Below, piece by piece: positions 43,001 through 52,123 of a stretch of DNA of 64,000 nucleotides. The notes beneath the pieces are model-generated. The model was not told where the DNA came from, did not search any database, and worked only from the letters and a program-made list of their open reading frames with translations. This DNA is from Cetobacterium sp050033475. GTDB lineage: Bacteria; Fusobacteriota; Fusobacteriia; Fusobacteriales; Fusobacteriaceae. The position numbers were made by a program, and so were the translations under genes. Within the stretch, counting starts at the first letter, position 1. Every line of letters begins with the position of its first letter. Location: NCBI RefSeq assembly GCF_050033475.1, contig NZ_CP188319.1:992001-1056000 (forward strand), read 5' to 3'.

Positions 43001-43032
43001 GGCGTGTTGAAAACACTCAATACGCCTTTTTA
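43001..43032 (+). terminator. Rho-independent terminator after secG
   Basis: A 10-base-pair stem, GGCGTGTTGA (43001-43010) with TCAATACGCC (43017-43026), has one G-U pair and an AAACAC loop and is followed by TTTTT. It lies 13 bases after the secG stop. Confidence 0.85.
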
Positions 43033-43058
43033 ATATGTTTAGATTATGGTGAGGTTAT

Positions 43059-44285
43059 ATGAAAAATTTATTTGAAGAAAATTATAAAAAAGCTAAGCCC
43101 TTGGCAGCAGCTATTAGACCTCAAAAATTAGAAGAAATAGTAGGGCAAGAAGATTTATTAGGAAAAAATGGTATTCTAAAGAAAATGATAGAAAATGGTT
43201 CTATTAATAATATGATTTTATATGGTCCATCAGGTTCAGGGAAAAGTACCTTAGGGGAAGTTATTTCATTACAATTAAATTGTATTTTTGAAACTTTAAA
43301 TGCTACAACGGCAAGTCTAAATGATTTAAGGGAAGTTGTTGAGAAAGCTAAAAAAAATTTAGAGTTTTATAATAAAAGAACAATTTTATTTCTTGATGAA
43401 ATCCATAGATTTAATAAACTTCAACAGGATAGTTTATTATCTTATATTGAAAACGGAATTTTAATATTAATAGGAGCAACAACAGAAAATCCATATCATA
43501 ATTTGAATAATGCTTTATTATCAAGAGTTTTAGTTTTTAATTTCCATTCTCTAAAGAAGGAGGATATATTAAAAGTTATATCTAGAGGAGAAAGTTATTT
43601 AAATTTTATTATTCCTGAGAAAATAAAAAATATTATTTTACAGATTTCAAAGGGAGATAGTAGAATAGCTTTAAATTATGTGGAACTTTATTGGAATATA
43701 AAAGATACAACAGAGGATAAAGATGTTATAGAACTTTTTAATCAAAGAAGTTTTTCCTATGATAAAGCAGAGGATAAATATAATTTAATATCTGCGATGA
43801 TAAAAAGTATTAGAGGAAGTCATCCAGATTCAGCATTATATTGGTTAGGGAGATTATTATCTGGTGGAGAAGATCCAAGATATATAGCACGGAGATTAAT
43901 AATATTAGCCAGTGAAGATATAGGGTTAGCAAATCCAGAAGCATTCTTAATGGCTAGTGGAGTATTAAATGCCAGTGAAAAAATAGGAATGCCAGAAATA
44001 AGAATTATATTGAGTGAACTAGTAATTTATTTAGCTATATCCACAAAAAGTAACTCATGTTATAATGGGATAAACACTGTTTTGGAGAATATAAAAAATG
44101 GTGATATGCTAGATGTACCAAATCATATAAAAGAAAATCCTATGGGATATAAATATCCTCATAATTATTCTGGAAATTTTATAAATCAAAATTATGGAAA
44201 AAATTTAGGAGAATATTATATTCCTGGAAATAATAAAAATGAGAAACTTATTAAGGAAAAACTTGATAAATTATGGAAAAATTAG
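43059..44285 (+). CDS. rarA: Replication-associated recombination protein RarA (MgsA)
   Basis: RarA is an AAA+ clamp-loader-like ATPase acting at stalled forks. The 408-residue protein has the RarA start KPLAAAIRPQKLEEIVGQ, Walker A YGPSGSGKSTL, Walker B LFLDEIHRFNK, and the sensor TTENPYHNLNNALLSR. The C-terminal tetramerisation domain ends with KYPHNYSGNF. It begins the rarA-hisS-aspS run. Confidence 0.94.
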   Translation: MKNLFEENYKKAKPLAAAIRPQKLEEIVGQEDLLGKNGILKKMIENGSINNMILYGPSGSGKSTLGEVISLQLNCIFETLNATTASLNDLREVVEKAKKNLEFYNKRTILFLDEIHRFNKLQQDSLLSYIENGILILIGATTENPYHNLNNALLSRVLVFNFHSLKKEDILKVISRGESYLNFIIPEKIKNIILQISKGDSRIALNYVELYWNIKDTTEDKDVIELFNQRSFSYDKAEDKYNLISAMIKSIRGSHPDSALYWLGRLLSGGEDPRYIARRLIILASEDIGLANPEAFLMASGVLNASEKIGMPEIRIILSELVIYLAISTKSNSCYNGINTVLENIKNGDMLDVPNHIKENPMGYKYPHNYSGNFINQNYGKNLGEYYIPGNNKNEKLIKEKLDKLWKN

Positions 44286-44300
44286 TAATGAGGTGATTTA

Positions 44301-45542
44301 ATGAAGCTTATAAAAGCTGTAAGAGGAACTAAAGATATTTATGGTTCAGATGCTGACAAATATAACTATATAGTAAATACAGCACAAAAATTATTTGAAG
44401 ATTATGGTTATACCATGATAAAAACCCCTATATTCGAAGAAACAGATTTATTTAAAAGAGGTATAGGAGAAGGAACAGATGTTGTTGAAAAGGAAATGTA
44501 TACTTTCACTGACAGAGGAGAAAGAAGCATTACTTTAAGACCAGAAGGAACAGCAGCAGTTGTAAGATGTTTCTTAGAGAATAAAATTTATGCACAGGAA
44601 GATATTTCTAGATTCTACTATGCAGGGTCAATGTTCAGATATGAAAGACCTCAAGCAGGAAGACAAAGAGAATTCAATCAAATCGGTGTAGAAGTATTAG
44701 GAGAAAGTTCACCTATATTAGATGCTGAAGTAATTGCAATGGGATATACTCTTTTAGAAAAATTAGGAATAACAGATTTAGCAGTTAATATAAACTCTGT
44801 AGGTGGAAAAGATTCTAGAATGAAATATAGAGAAACACTATTATCATATTTAGAGCCTAAAAAAGAAGAGCTTTGTGATGATTGTAGAATGAGAATGGAA
44901 AAAAATCCATTAAGAGTTTTAGATTGTAAAAATGAAAAATGCAAAGAATTAACAATAGATGCTCCAATTATTACAGATTCTTTAAATGAAGAGGAAAAAG
45001 TTCATTATGAAACTGTAAAAAAATATTTAGATATTTTTGGAGTTAAATATATAGAGGATCCAAAATTAGTAAGAGGATTAGATTATTATTCAAGTACTGT
45101 ATATGAAATAATAACAAATAAATTAGGGTCTCAAGGAACTGTTTTAGGAGGAGGGAGATATGATAACCTTTTAAAACAACTTGGAGATAAAGATATTCCA
45201 GCCTTTGGATTTGCGGCAGGAGTGGAAAGAGTAATGATGTTATTAGGAGATAATTATCCAAAAAATACTCCAGATTTATATATAGCTTGGTTAGGTGAAA
45301 ATACAAGAGATTTTGCTTTTAAAATTGCCCAGGATTTAAGAGTTTCTGGTTTAAAAGTAATTATAGATTATAATGGAAAAGGTATGAAGTCTCACATGAA
45401 AAAAGCTGATAAAATACAAGCTAAAAATGTATTAATTATTGGTGAAGATGAGATGGATAAGGGAGTAGTTCTATTAAAAGATTTTGTAAATAGAACTCAA
45501 GAAGAATTAACAGTAGAGCAGTTAAAAGAAAAATTATTATAA
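44301..45542 (+). CDS. hisS: Histidine--tRNA ligase
   Basis: This class II enzyme charges tRNA-His. The 413-residue length is normal. Motif 2 is FYYAGSMFRYERPQAGRQREFNQIGVE, the class II motif 1 region is PIFEETDLFKRGIGEGTDVVEKEMY, and motif 3 is in FGFAAGVERVMMLL. The His signatures RGLDYYSSTVYEI and GGRYDNLLKQLG are present. It begins 15 bases after rarA and 28 bases before aspS, as in many bacterial hisS-aspS pairs. Confidence 0.97.
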   Translation: MKLIKAVRGTKDIYGSDADKYNYIVNTAQKLFEDYGYTMIKTPIFEETDLFKRGIGEGTDVVEKEMYTFTDRGERSITLRPEGTAAVVRCFLENKIYAQEDISRFYYAGSMFRYERPQAGRQREFNQIGVEVLGESSPILDAEVIAMGYTLLEKLGITDLAVNINSVGGKDSRMKYRETLLSYLEPKKEELCDDCRMRMEKNPLRVLDCKNEKCKELTIDAPIITDSLNEEEKVHYETVKKYLDIFGVKYIEDPKLVRGLDYYSSTVYEIITNKLGSQGTVLGGGRYDNLLKQLGDKDIPAFGFAAGVERVMMLLGDNYPKNTPDLYIAWLGENTRDFAFKIAQDLRVSGLKVIIDYNGKGMKSHMKKADKIQAKNVLIIGEDEMDKGVVLLKDFVNRTQEELTVEQLKEKLL

Positions 45543-45570
45543 TAAAGTTTTTTAAGGGGATGGTACTATT

Positions 45571-47355
45571 ATGAAGTATAGAACTCATAACTTAGGAGAA
45601 TTAAGAAGCAACAACATAGGAGAAAGAGTTACTTTATCAGGATGGGTAGACACTAAAAGAGATTTAGGTGGATTAACATTTATTGATTTAAGAGATAGAG
45701 AAGGAATAACTCAAATAATTTTTGATATTGATGTTGCTGATTCTTCAGTTGTAGAAATGGCACAAAAATTAAAAAATGAATCTGTAATTAAAATTTCAGG
45801 TATAGTTAAGGAAAGATACAGCAAAAATAGCAACATGGCAACAGGAGATATTGAAGTTTTTGCAGATCAATTGGAAATATTAAACCCTTGTGATGTACTT
45901 CCATTCCAAATAAACTCTGAGGAAACATTAAATGAAAATATAAGATTAAAATATAGATATTTAGATTTAAGAAGACCTCAAATGGCTAGAAATTTAAAAA
46001 TGAGACATAGAATGATAATGTCTATAAGAAACTATATGGATGAAAAAGGATTCCTAGATGTTGATACTCCTGTATTAACAAAATCTACTCCTGAAGGAGC
46101 TAGAGACTTCTTAGTTCCAAGTAGAACAAATCCTGGAGATTTTTATGCATTACCACAATCACCACAATTATTTAAACAACTACTTATGATTTCAGGTGTT
46201 GAAAAATATTTCCAAATAGCTAAATGTTTTAGAGATGAGGATTTAAGAGCAGATAGACAGCCTGAATTTACTCAGTTAGATATAGAGATGTCATTTGTAG
46301 AGCAAGAAGATATTATGAATGAAATTGAAGGTCTTGCGAAGAGAGTATTTGGAGAAGTAACAGGAGAATCAGCAGACTATGAATTCCCAAGAATGGCTTA
46401 TGCAGAAGCAATGGAAAGATTTGGTTCTGATAAACCAGATGTAAGATTTGGTGTAGAGTTAAAGGACTTAACTGATATAGCTAAAACATGTGGATTTAAA
46501 GCATTTTCTTCTACTGTTGAAAATGGTGGAGTAGTTAAAGCAATTGTAGCCCCAGGAGTAGCAGAAGAATTTTCTAGAAAAGTATTATCTGAGTATGAAG
46601 AGTATGCTAAAACATATTTTGGAGCTAAAGGAATGGCTTGGATAAAAGTAACTGCTGAGGGAATAAATTCTCCAATAGCTAAATTTTTCTCTGAAGAGGA
46701 AATGGCTGAAATTATAAAAAGAACTGAAGCAAAAGTTGGAGATGTTATTATGATAATAGCAGATTTAGCAAAGGTTGTTTATGGTGCTTTAGGAGCTTTA
46801 AGATTAAAAGTTGGTAAAGAGTTAGGATTAATTAACAATGATGAATATAAATTCTTATGGATTGTTGATTTCCCAATGTTTGAATATGATGAAGAAGAGA
46901 AGAGATATAAAGCTCAGCATCACCCATTCACATCAATTAAAGCTGAAGATATGGATGCTTTCATGGGTGGAGAAATGGAAAAAATTAGAACAAACTCTTA
47001 CGATTTAGTATTAAATGGATCTGAAATTGGTGGAGGTTCTATAAGAATATTTAATCCAACAGTACAAGCTAAAGTATTTGAAAAATTAGGATTATCTCAA
47101 GAAGAAGCAAGAGAGAAATTTGGATTCTTTATAGATGCATTTAAATTTGGAGCACCACCTCATGGAGGACTTGCATTTGGTATTGATAGATGGTTAATGG
47201 TAATGTTAAAAGAGAACTCAATTAGAGATGTAATACCATTCCCTAAAACAAATAAAGGACAATGTTTAATGACAGAAGCTCCTAATAAAGTTGATGACAA
47301 ACAGCTTGAAGAGTTATACTTAGAGTCTACTTTTGAAAGTGAACTAAAAAAATAA
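45571..47355 (+). CDS. aspS: Aspartate--tRNA ligase (bacterial type)
   Basis: The 594-residue length shows the bacterial form with a GAD insertion. It has the N-terminal OB anticodon domain (LSGWVDTKRDLGGLTFIDLRDREG), motif 2 FRDEDLRADRQPEFTQLDIEMSF, the GAD insert (about 285-420) and motif 3 GLAFGIDRWLMVML. Whether it is discriminating or also charges tRNA-Asn cannot be settled here. A ncRNA gene follows it. Confidence 0.97.
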   Translation: MKYRTHNLGELRSNNIGERVTLSGWVDTKRDLGGLTFIDLRDREGITQIIFDIDVADSSVVEMAQKLKNESVIKISGIVKERYSKNSNMATGDIEVFADQLEILNPCDVLPFQINSEETLNENIRLKYRYLDLRRPQMARNLKMRHRMIMSIRNYMDEKGFLDVDTPVLTKSTPEGARDFLVPSRTNPGDFYALPQSPQLFKQLLMISGVEKYFQIAKCFRDEDLRADRQPEFTQLDIEMSFVEQEDIMNEIEGLAKRVFGEVTGESADYEFPRMAYAEAMERFGSDKPDVRFGVELKDLTDIAKTCGFKAFSSTVENGGVVKAIVAPGVAEEFSRKVLSEYEEYAKTYFGAKGMAWIKVTAEGINSPIAKFFSEEEMAEIIKRTEAKVGDVIMIIADLAKVVYGALGALRLKVGKELGLINNDEYKFLWIVDFPMFEYDEEEKRYKAQHHPFTSIKAEDMDAFMGGEMEKIRTNSYDLVLNGSEIGGGSIRIFNPTVQAKVFEKLGLSQEEAREKFGFFIDAFKFGAPPHGGLAFGIDRWLMVMLKENSIRDVIPFPKTNKGQCLMTEAPNKVDDKQLEELYLESTFESELKK

Positions 47356-47361
47356 ATTTAG

Positions 47362-47390
47362 TTGAAAAAAACTGATATTAATGTTATAAT
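47362..47390 (+). promoter_or_regulatory. Consensus promoter of the 6S-like RNA
   Basis: TTGAAA (47362-47367) and TATAAT (47385-47390) are separated by exactly 17 bases, starting 6 bases after the aspS stop. The transcript should start near 47397. It drives a non-coding region rather than argS directly. Confidence 0.85.
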
Positions 47391-47396
47391 CCCATT

Positions 47397-47630
47397 AATA
47401 GGAATAAGGAATTCTGGTCTATACGCTATTTCTTGAGGTTTTGGGCCTAAGGTCGTCGCGGGGGTTGGCTCTGTTACCGGTAAATCAGATTTGTCACGGA
47501 AACCATTGTTTCACGGACCCTGTATGCTGTTAATATCTGACTACCACTTATTTATAATGGCGACCAAAACCGTATGGAAGGCGGTAGACTGGATTTATTC
47601 TTAGGGGACTTATTAGTAAGTCCCTTTTTT
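47397..47630 (+). ncRNA. ssrS: Structured non-coding RNA between aspS and argS, candidate 6S RNA
   Basis: About 210 G/C-rich bases unlike the surroundings, with a consensus promoter at one end and a terminator (47605-47630) at the other, and no long open frame. The two ends pair: GTCTA-UA-CGC near 47417-47426 with GCG-G-TAGAC near 47581-47589. Inside, TCAGAT (47485-47490) pairs with ATCTGA (47535-47540), extended by GGTA/TACC, and GGTTG (47463-47467) with CGACC (47561-47565). A long irregular hairpin with a central open region is the 6S RNA design, which mimics an open promoter and binds sigma-70 polymerase. tmRNA, RNase P and SRP RNA hallmarks were not found. The structured RNA is sure; the 6S name is tentative. 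Confidence 0.6.
47605..47630 (+). terminator. Terminator of the 6S-like RNA
   Basis: A perfect 8-base-pair stem, GGGACTTA (47605-47612) and TAAGTCCC (47617-47624), with a TTAG loop, followed by six T residues. It lies 30 bases before the argS start. Confidence 0.9.
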
Positions 47631-47659
47631 ATTGTAAATTATTACTTAAGGAGGAAAAA

Positions 47660-49372
47660 GTGTTAACTATAGAAAATCAAATAGCAGAAATTTTTAATAA
47701 AACTGTTAAAGCTATATATGGTGATAAAGAAACAAAAAATATAGAAATAACTGTAGCAACAAATGAAAAATTTGGAGATTATCAAACAAATTTTGCCATG
47801 ATGAATTCTAAAATATTAGGTGGAAATCCAAGAGCTATAGCTGAGAATATAGTTGCTAATTTAATTGAAAATAGCATTATTGAAAAATTAGAAATAGCAG
47901 GACCAGGATTTATAAATATTTTTCTAAAGGATGAATTCTTGGCAGAAACAGTAAAAAAAATAATGAAAGAAAAATATGAGTTTCTTGGTTTAAATACAGA
48001 TGGAGAAGTAATTATAGATTATTCATCGCCAAATATTGCTAAAAGAATGCATATAGGTCATTTAAGATCTACAATAATAGGAGATTCTATAAAAAGAATG
48101 TATAAATTCCTAGGATATAATGTTGTAGCGGATAACCATATAGGAGACTGGGGAACACAGTTTGGAAAATTAATAGTTGGTTATAGAAAATGGTTAAACC
48201 AAGATGCTTATAAAGCTAATCCAATAGAGGAACTTGAAAGAGTATATGTTGAATTTACAAAAGCTAGTGAAGATGAACCTCAATTGGAAGACCAAGCAAG
48301 AGAAGAGTTAAAAAAGTTACAAGATGGTGATGAGGAAAATTATAGATTATGGCAAGAATTTATAAAAGTTTCTTTAGATGAATATAATAAATTATATGGA
48401 AGAATGGATATAAGTTTTGATACATATTATGGAGAATCTTTCTATCATAATATAATGCCAGGAGTTGTTGAAGAACTTACATCAAAAGAAATAGCTGTTG
48501 AAGATCAAGGGGCAAAGGTAGTATTCTTCCCAGAGGAAGAAAAATTACATCCATGTATAATTCAAAAGAAAGATGGAGCTTTCCTATATGCGACTTCAGA
48601 TATTGCTACAGTAAAATATAGAAGAGAAAATTATAATGTAAATAAATTAATATATGTAACAGATGAAAGACAGCAAGATCATTTCAGACAATTTTTTAGA
48701 ATAACAGATATGTTAGGATGGAATGTTGAGAAGCAGCATGTTTGGTTTGGAATTATGAGATTTGCAGATGGAGTATTTTCTACTAGAAAAGGAAATGTAA
48801 TCAGATTAGAAGAACTTATTGAAGAAGGAAAAAGAAGAGCTTTAGAAATAGTTCAAGAGAAAAATTCTGATCTATCTGATGAAGAAAAAAATAATATAGC
48901 AGAGGTAGTAGCATTAGGAGCTATTAAATATGCAGATTTATCTCAAAATAGACAGAGTCCAATTATTTTTGAATGGGATAAAATATTAAGTTTTGAAGGA
49001 AATACAGCTCCTTATTTACAATATTCTTATGCTAGAATTAAATCTATTTTAAGAAGAGGAGAAGCTGAAGGAAAACCTTTAAATGAAAATGCAACAATTA
49101 TATTTAATGATAAAGCTGAAAGAAACTTAGCAGCTCAATTATTACAACTTCCAACAGTTGTATTAAAAGCAGCTGAATCTTGTAGACCAAATTTAATTGC
49201 AGATTATTTATTTGAAGTATCTAAGAAATTCAATAGTTTTTATAATAGTTGTCCAATATTAAACCAAGAGGATGAAGTGCTATATTCAAGAGAATTATTA
49301 GCAAGTAAGACTGCAGAGGTTTTAAAAACAGGATTAGGATTATTAGGAATAAAAACATTAGAAAGAATGTAA
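47660..49372 (+). CDS. argS: Arginine--tRNA ligase
   Basis: This class I enzyme charges tRNA-Arg. The 570-residue protein has the N-terminal Add-1 domain, SSPNIAKRMHIGHLRSTIIGDS (HIGH motif), VADNHIGDWGTQFGKLI, FSTRKGNVIRLEELI (KMSK-like region) and a C-terminal DALR anticodon domain ending LGIKTLERM. The start is GTG at 47660 with AGGAGG 8 bases before. The upstream leader lacks a T-box AGGGTGG motif. Confidence 0.97.
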   Translation: MLTIENQIAEIFNKTVKAIYGDKETKNIEITVATNEKFGDYQTNFAMMNSKILGGNPRAIAENIVANLIENSIIEKLEIAGPGFINIFLKDEFLAETVKKIMKEKYEFLGLNTDGEVIIDYSSPNIAKRMHIGHLRSTIIGDSIKRMYKFLGYNVVADNHIGDWGTQFGKLIVGYRKWLNQDAYKANPIEELERVYVEFTKASEDEPQLEDQAREELKKLQDGDEENYRLWQEFIKVSLDEYNKLYGRMDISFDTYYGESFYHNIMPGVVEELTSKEIAVEDQGAKVVFFPEEEKLHPCIIQKKDGAFLYATSDIATVKYRRENYNVNKLIYVTDERQQDHFRQFFRITDMLGWNVEKQHVWFGIMRFADGVFSTRKGNVIRLEELIEEGKRRALEIVQEKNSDLSDEEKNNIAEVVALGAIKYADLSQNRQSPIIFEWDKILSFEGNTAPYLQYSYARIKSILRRGEAEGKPLNENATIIFNDKAERNLAAQLLQLPTVVLKAAESCRPNLIADYLFEVSKKFNSFYNSCPILNQEDEVLYSRELLASKTAEVLKTGLGLLGIKTLERM

Positions 49373-49380
49373 TATTTGAA

Positions 49381-49428
49381 AGAGTGAAAGTTCTCCCTAG
49401 ATTTGGAGAGAATTTCACTCTTTTTTTT
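49381..49428 (+). terminator. Rho-independent terminator after argS
   Basis: AGAGTGAAA(G)TTCTCC … GGAGAGAA(T)TTCACTCT forms a stem of about 15 pairs from 49381 to 49420, followed by eight T residues. The last T residues also form part of the rapZ -35 box (49427-49432). Confidence 0.88.
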
Positions 49429-49455
49429 GTATATATCTATTAAATTTAGTATAAT
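49427..49455 (+). promoter_or_regulatory. Promoter of the rapZ-uvrC unit
   Basis: TTGTAT (49427-49432) and TATAAT (49450-49455) are 17 bases apart, 29 bases upstream of the rapZ ATG. The -35 box overlaps the T run of the argS terminator, so the two elements share DNA. Confidence 0.65.
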
Positions 49456-49484
49456 TTAAGAAGAAAAATAATGGGAGGCATAAT

Positions 49485-50357
49485 ATGAAGTTAGTAATCT
49501 TAACAGGATTAAGTGGAGCAGGAAAAACAGCTGGATTAAATGTCTTAGAAGATATGGGATATTTTACAATGGATAATATACCGTGTAAGATAGCTAATTT
49601 TTTTATAGATAATGTTGAAACGCAATTAAAAAGTTTAGATATAAATAGAGTAGGGTTAGGAATTGATATTAGATCTATTCATAATACGAGAGAATTTTTA
49701 GATTTTATAGACAGAATAGAAGAAAAAAAAATAGACTATACGTTAATTTTTTTAGAAGCCTCCAATGAAATGATTTTAAATAGATACAATTTAACAAGAA
49801 GAAGACATCCTTTAGAAAGAAATACTTTATTAGAATCTATTGAATTAGAAAGAAAAATAATGAGTGATATAAAGGAGATTGCAAATATAGTAATAGATAG
49901 TAGTCATTTAAAGCCTAAAAATTTAGCAGAAAAAATAAGAAAAATAGCTCATTTAGATGATGGTGAAGAAATAAATATTCATATTCAATCCTTTGGTTTT
50001 AAATATGGAATACCAGTTGATATAGATTTATTGTTTGATGTTAGAATATTACCTAATCCATATTATATAGATGAATTGAAAGAAAAAACAGGGTGTGATA
50101 AGGAAGTTTCAGACTATGTTATGAGTTTTGATATTTCCAAGGAATATTATGAAAAATTGATAGAAATGGTAATGTTTTTAATTCCTCACTATATAACAGA
50201 TAGTAAAAAACATTTTTCTATTGGAATTGGATGCAGTGGTGGGAAACATAGATCGGTTACATTTGCAAATAAATTGAGAGATGATTTAGTGGCAAATGTT
50301 ACAGAAGCAAAGGTATATCTTTCTCATAGAGAGGAGGAAATGGGAAATTGGAAATAG
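49485..50357 (+). CDS. rapZ: RapZ/YvcJ family nucleotide-binding protein
   Basis: RapZ proteins have a P-loop (GLSGAGKT, residues 8-15) and a C-terminal domain with IGIGCSGGKHRSVTFANKL. E. coli RapZ is an adaptor that guides RNase E to GlmZ sRNA and so controls glmS. The Gram-positive homologue YvcJ affects competence and carbon use. Both substrates are unknown in this lineage. At 290 residues it is standard size. It overlaps uvrC by 10 bases. Confidence 0.92.
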   Translation: MKLVILTGLSGAGKTAGLNVLEDMGYFTMDNIPCKIANFFIDNVETQLKSLDINRVGLGIDIRSIHNTREFLDFIDRIEEKKIDYTLIFLEASNEMILNRYNLTRRRHPLERNTLLESIELERKIMSDIKEIANIVIDSSHLKPKNLAEKIRKIAHLDDGEEINIHIQSFGFKYGIPVDIDLLFDVRILPNPYYIDELKEKTGCDKEVSDYVMSFDISKEYYEKLIEMVMFLIPHYITDSKKHFSIGIGCSGGKHRSVTFANKLRDDLVANVTEAKVYLSHREEEMGNWK

Positions 50358-52108
50358 ATAGTTTTCCAGAAAAATCTGGAATATATATAATGAAAAATAA
50401 AAATAAAATTATATATGTCGGGAAAGCAAAAAATTTAAAAAAAAGAGTTTCATCTTATTTTAATAGAATACATCAAAATGAAAAAACCAATGAATTAGTT
50501 AAAAATATAGATGACATAGAGTATATTATTTGCTCAAGTGAATTAGAAGCTTTAATTTTAGAAAATAATTTAATAAAAGAAAACCAACCAAAATATAATA
50601 TCTTATTAAAAGATAAGAAAACATATCCATATTTAAAAATATCTACAGAAGAATTTCCAAAATTGTCCATAACTAGAAATACTAAAGATTTAGATGGAGA
50701 AATTTATGGTCCCTATCCCTTTGGAGGAACTTATTTAAAAAAAATTTTATTAAAATTATTTCAAGTAAGAGATTGTTCTAGAGATATGGAAAAAACCTAT
50801 GAAAAACCATGTCTGAAATACTATATGAAAACTTGTTTAGGGCCATGTAAATATAAAAATATATATGAAGAATATAGTTCTAGAGTAAATGATTTAAGAA
50901 GTGTTTTGAAAGGAAAAGGCAAGGGATTACTTAAAGATTTAGATAAAAAAATGAAAGAATCTGCAGAAAATATGGAGTTTGAAAAGGCGATTATTTATAG
51001 AGAACAATTGGAACAATTAAAACATACTTTAGACAATCAAATTATAGATTCTATAAAGGGAATAGAAGAGGATATATTTTATCCAATGATTTATGGAGAT
51101 AGGATATTTATTTATGTCTTAAATATAAGAGATGGGAAAATAATAGGAAATAATAGTTTGAATTTAAAACTAGATGAATTTTTAGTTGAAAATGAAGATG
51201 AAATATATATGGAAGTTTTAATTAATTACTATAGTAAATATTTAAAACCAAAAGAAATTATAACTTATAATATTTATGAAAATAAAGAAAATCTTATAGA
51301 GGAGTTTTTTAAAAAAACTTCAAATGAACAGATTAAAATAAAAATTCCAAAAGTTGGTAGAAAAAAAGATTTGTTAAATATGGCTTTTGAAAATATACTA
51401 GAATATATAGAGAAATACTATAGAGCTGAAAAAATAATAGAAGAAGGATTAAATTTGCTATATCAAGAGTTATCCTTGAAAAATTTCCCAACAAAGATTG
51501 AATGTTTTGATATTTCAAACATTCAAGGAAAAGATGCGGTGGGTTCTATGAGTGTTTGTATTTTAGGGAAAAAAAGTCCTAAAAATTATAGAAAATTTAA
51601 AATAAGAAGTAAAGATACACCTGATGATTTTCATATGATGAAAGAAGTAATAGAAAGAAGATATTCTAAAATATCTGAAAATGATTTACCCCAAGCAATT
51701 TTAATAGATGGTGGGTTAGGACAAATTAATTCTGCAGGAATAATACTAAAAGAATTAAATTTAATTGATAGGATAGATTTGTTAAGTTTAGCAAAAAAAG
51801 ATGAATTGATTTACAAATATGGAGAAAACATTCCTTATAAGCTAGAAAGATCTCAGGAAGCTTTAAAAATTTTACAAAGATTGAGAGATGAAGCTCATAG
51901 ATTTGGAATTACTTATCATAGAAACCTCAGAAGTAAGAGGATTATAAGTAGTCAGTTGGATGAAATAAAAGGAATAGGAGAAAAAAGAAAAATAGAATTA
52001 TTAAAAAAATTTAAATCAATAGATAGAATTAAAAGTGCTACAATAGAAGAGTTAAAAGAAATTTTACCTGAGAAGGTAGCAATGGAATTACTAAAGAATC
52101 TACAATAG
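50348..52108 (+). CDS. uvrC: UvrABC excision nuclease subunit UvrC
   Basis: UvrC makes both cuts around a lesion. The 586-residue protein has the GIY-YIG domain (SGIYIMKNKNKIIYVGKAKNLKKR), a UVR motif (EFEKAIIYREQLEQLK-type region near 215), the RNase H-like domain (ECFDISNIQGKDAVGSMSV, AILIDGGLGQINSA) and a C-terminal HhH pair (LDEIKGIGEKRKIELLKKF). The start is TTG, with AGGAGG 10 bases upstream inside rapZ. It follows rapZ as in some Firmicutes-type gene orders. Confidence 0.95.
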   Translation: MEIDSFPEKSGIYIMKNKNKIIYVGKAKNLKKRVSSYFNRIHQNEKTNELVKNIDDIEYIICSSELEALILENNLIKENQPKYNILLKDKKTYPYLKISTEEFPKLSITRNTKDLDGEIYGPYPFGGTYLKKILLKLFQVRDCSRDMEKTYEKPCLKYYMKTCLGPCKYKNIYEEYSSRVNDLRSVLKGKGKGLLKDLDKKMKESAENMEFEKAIIYREQLEQLKHTLDNQIIDSIKGIEEDIFYPMIYGDRIFIYVLNIRDGKIIGNNSLNLKLDEFLVENEDEIYMEVLINYYSKYLKPKEIITYNIYENKENLIEEFFKKTSNEQIKIKIPKVGRKKDLLNMAFENILEYIEKYYRAEKIIEEGLNLLYQELSLKNFPTKIECFDISNIQGKDAVGSMSVCILGKKSPKNYRKFKIRSKDTPDDFHMMKEVIERRYSKISENDLPQAILIDGGLGQINSAGIILKELNLIDRIDLLSLAKKDELIYKYGENIPYKLERSQEALKILQRLRDEAHRFGITYHRNLRSKRIISSQLDEIKGIGEKRKIELLKKFKSIDRIKSATIEELKEILPEKVAMELLKNLQ

Positions 52109-52123
52109 TAATTGGAGGAGATT

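Noticed and set aside
47400..47620. tmRNA, RNase P RNA or SRP RNA
   Set aside because: No Ala-tag frame or tRNA-like ends (tmRNA), too short and lacking RNase P core motifs, and no GGAAGCAGC-type SRP tetraloop region.
47400..47660. T-box riboswitch upstream of argS
   Set aside because: The RNA has its own promoter and a terminator, but lacks the AGGGTGG antiterminator motif and a specifier loop reading towards argS; a free-standing RNA explains it better.
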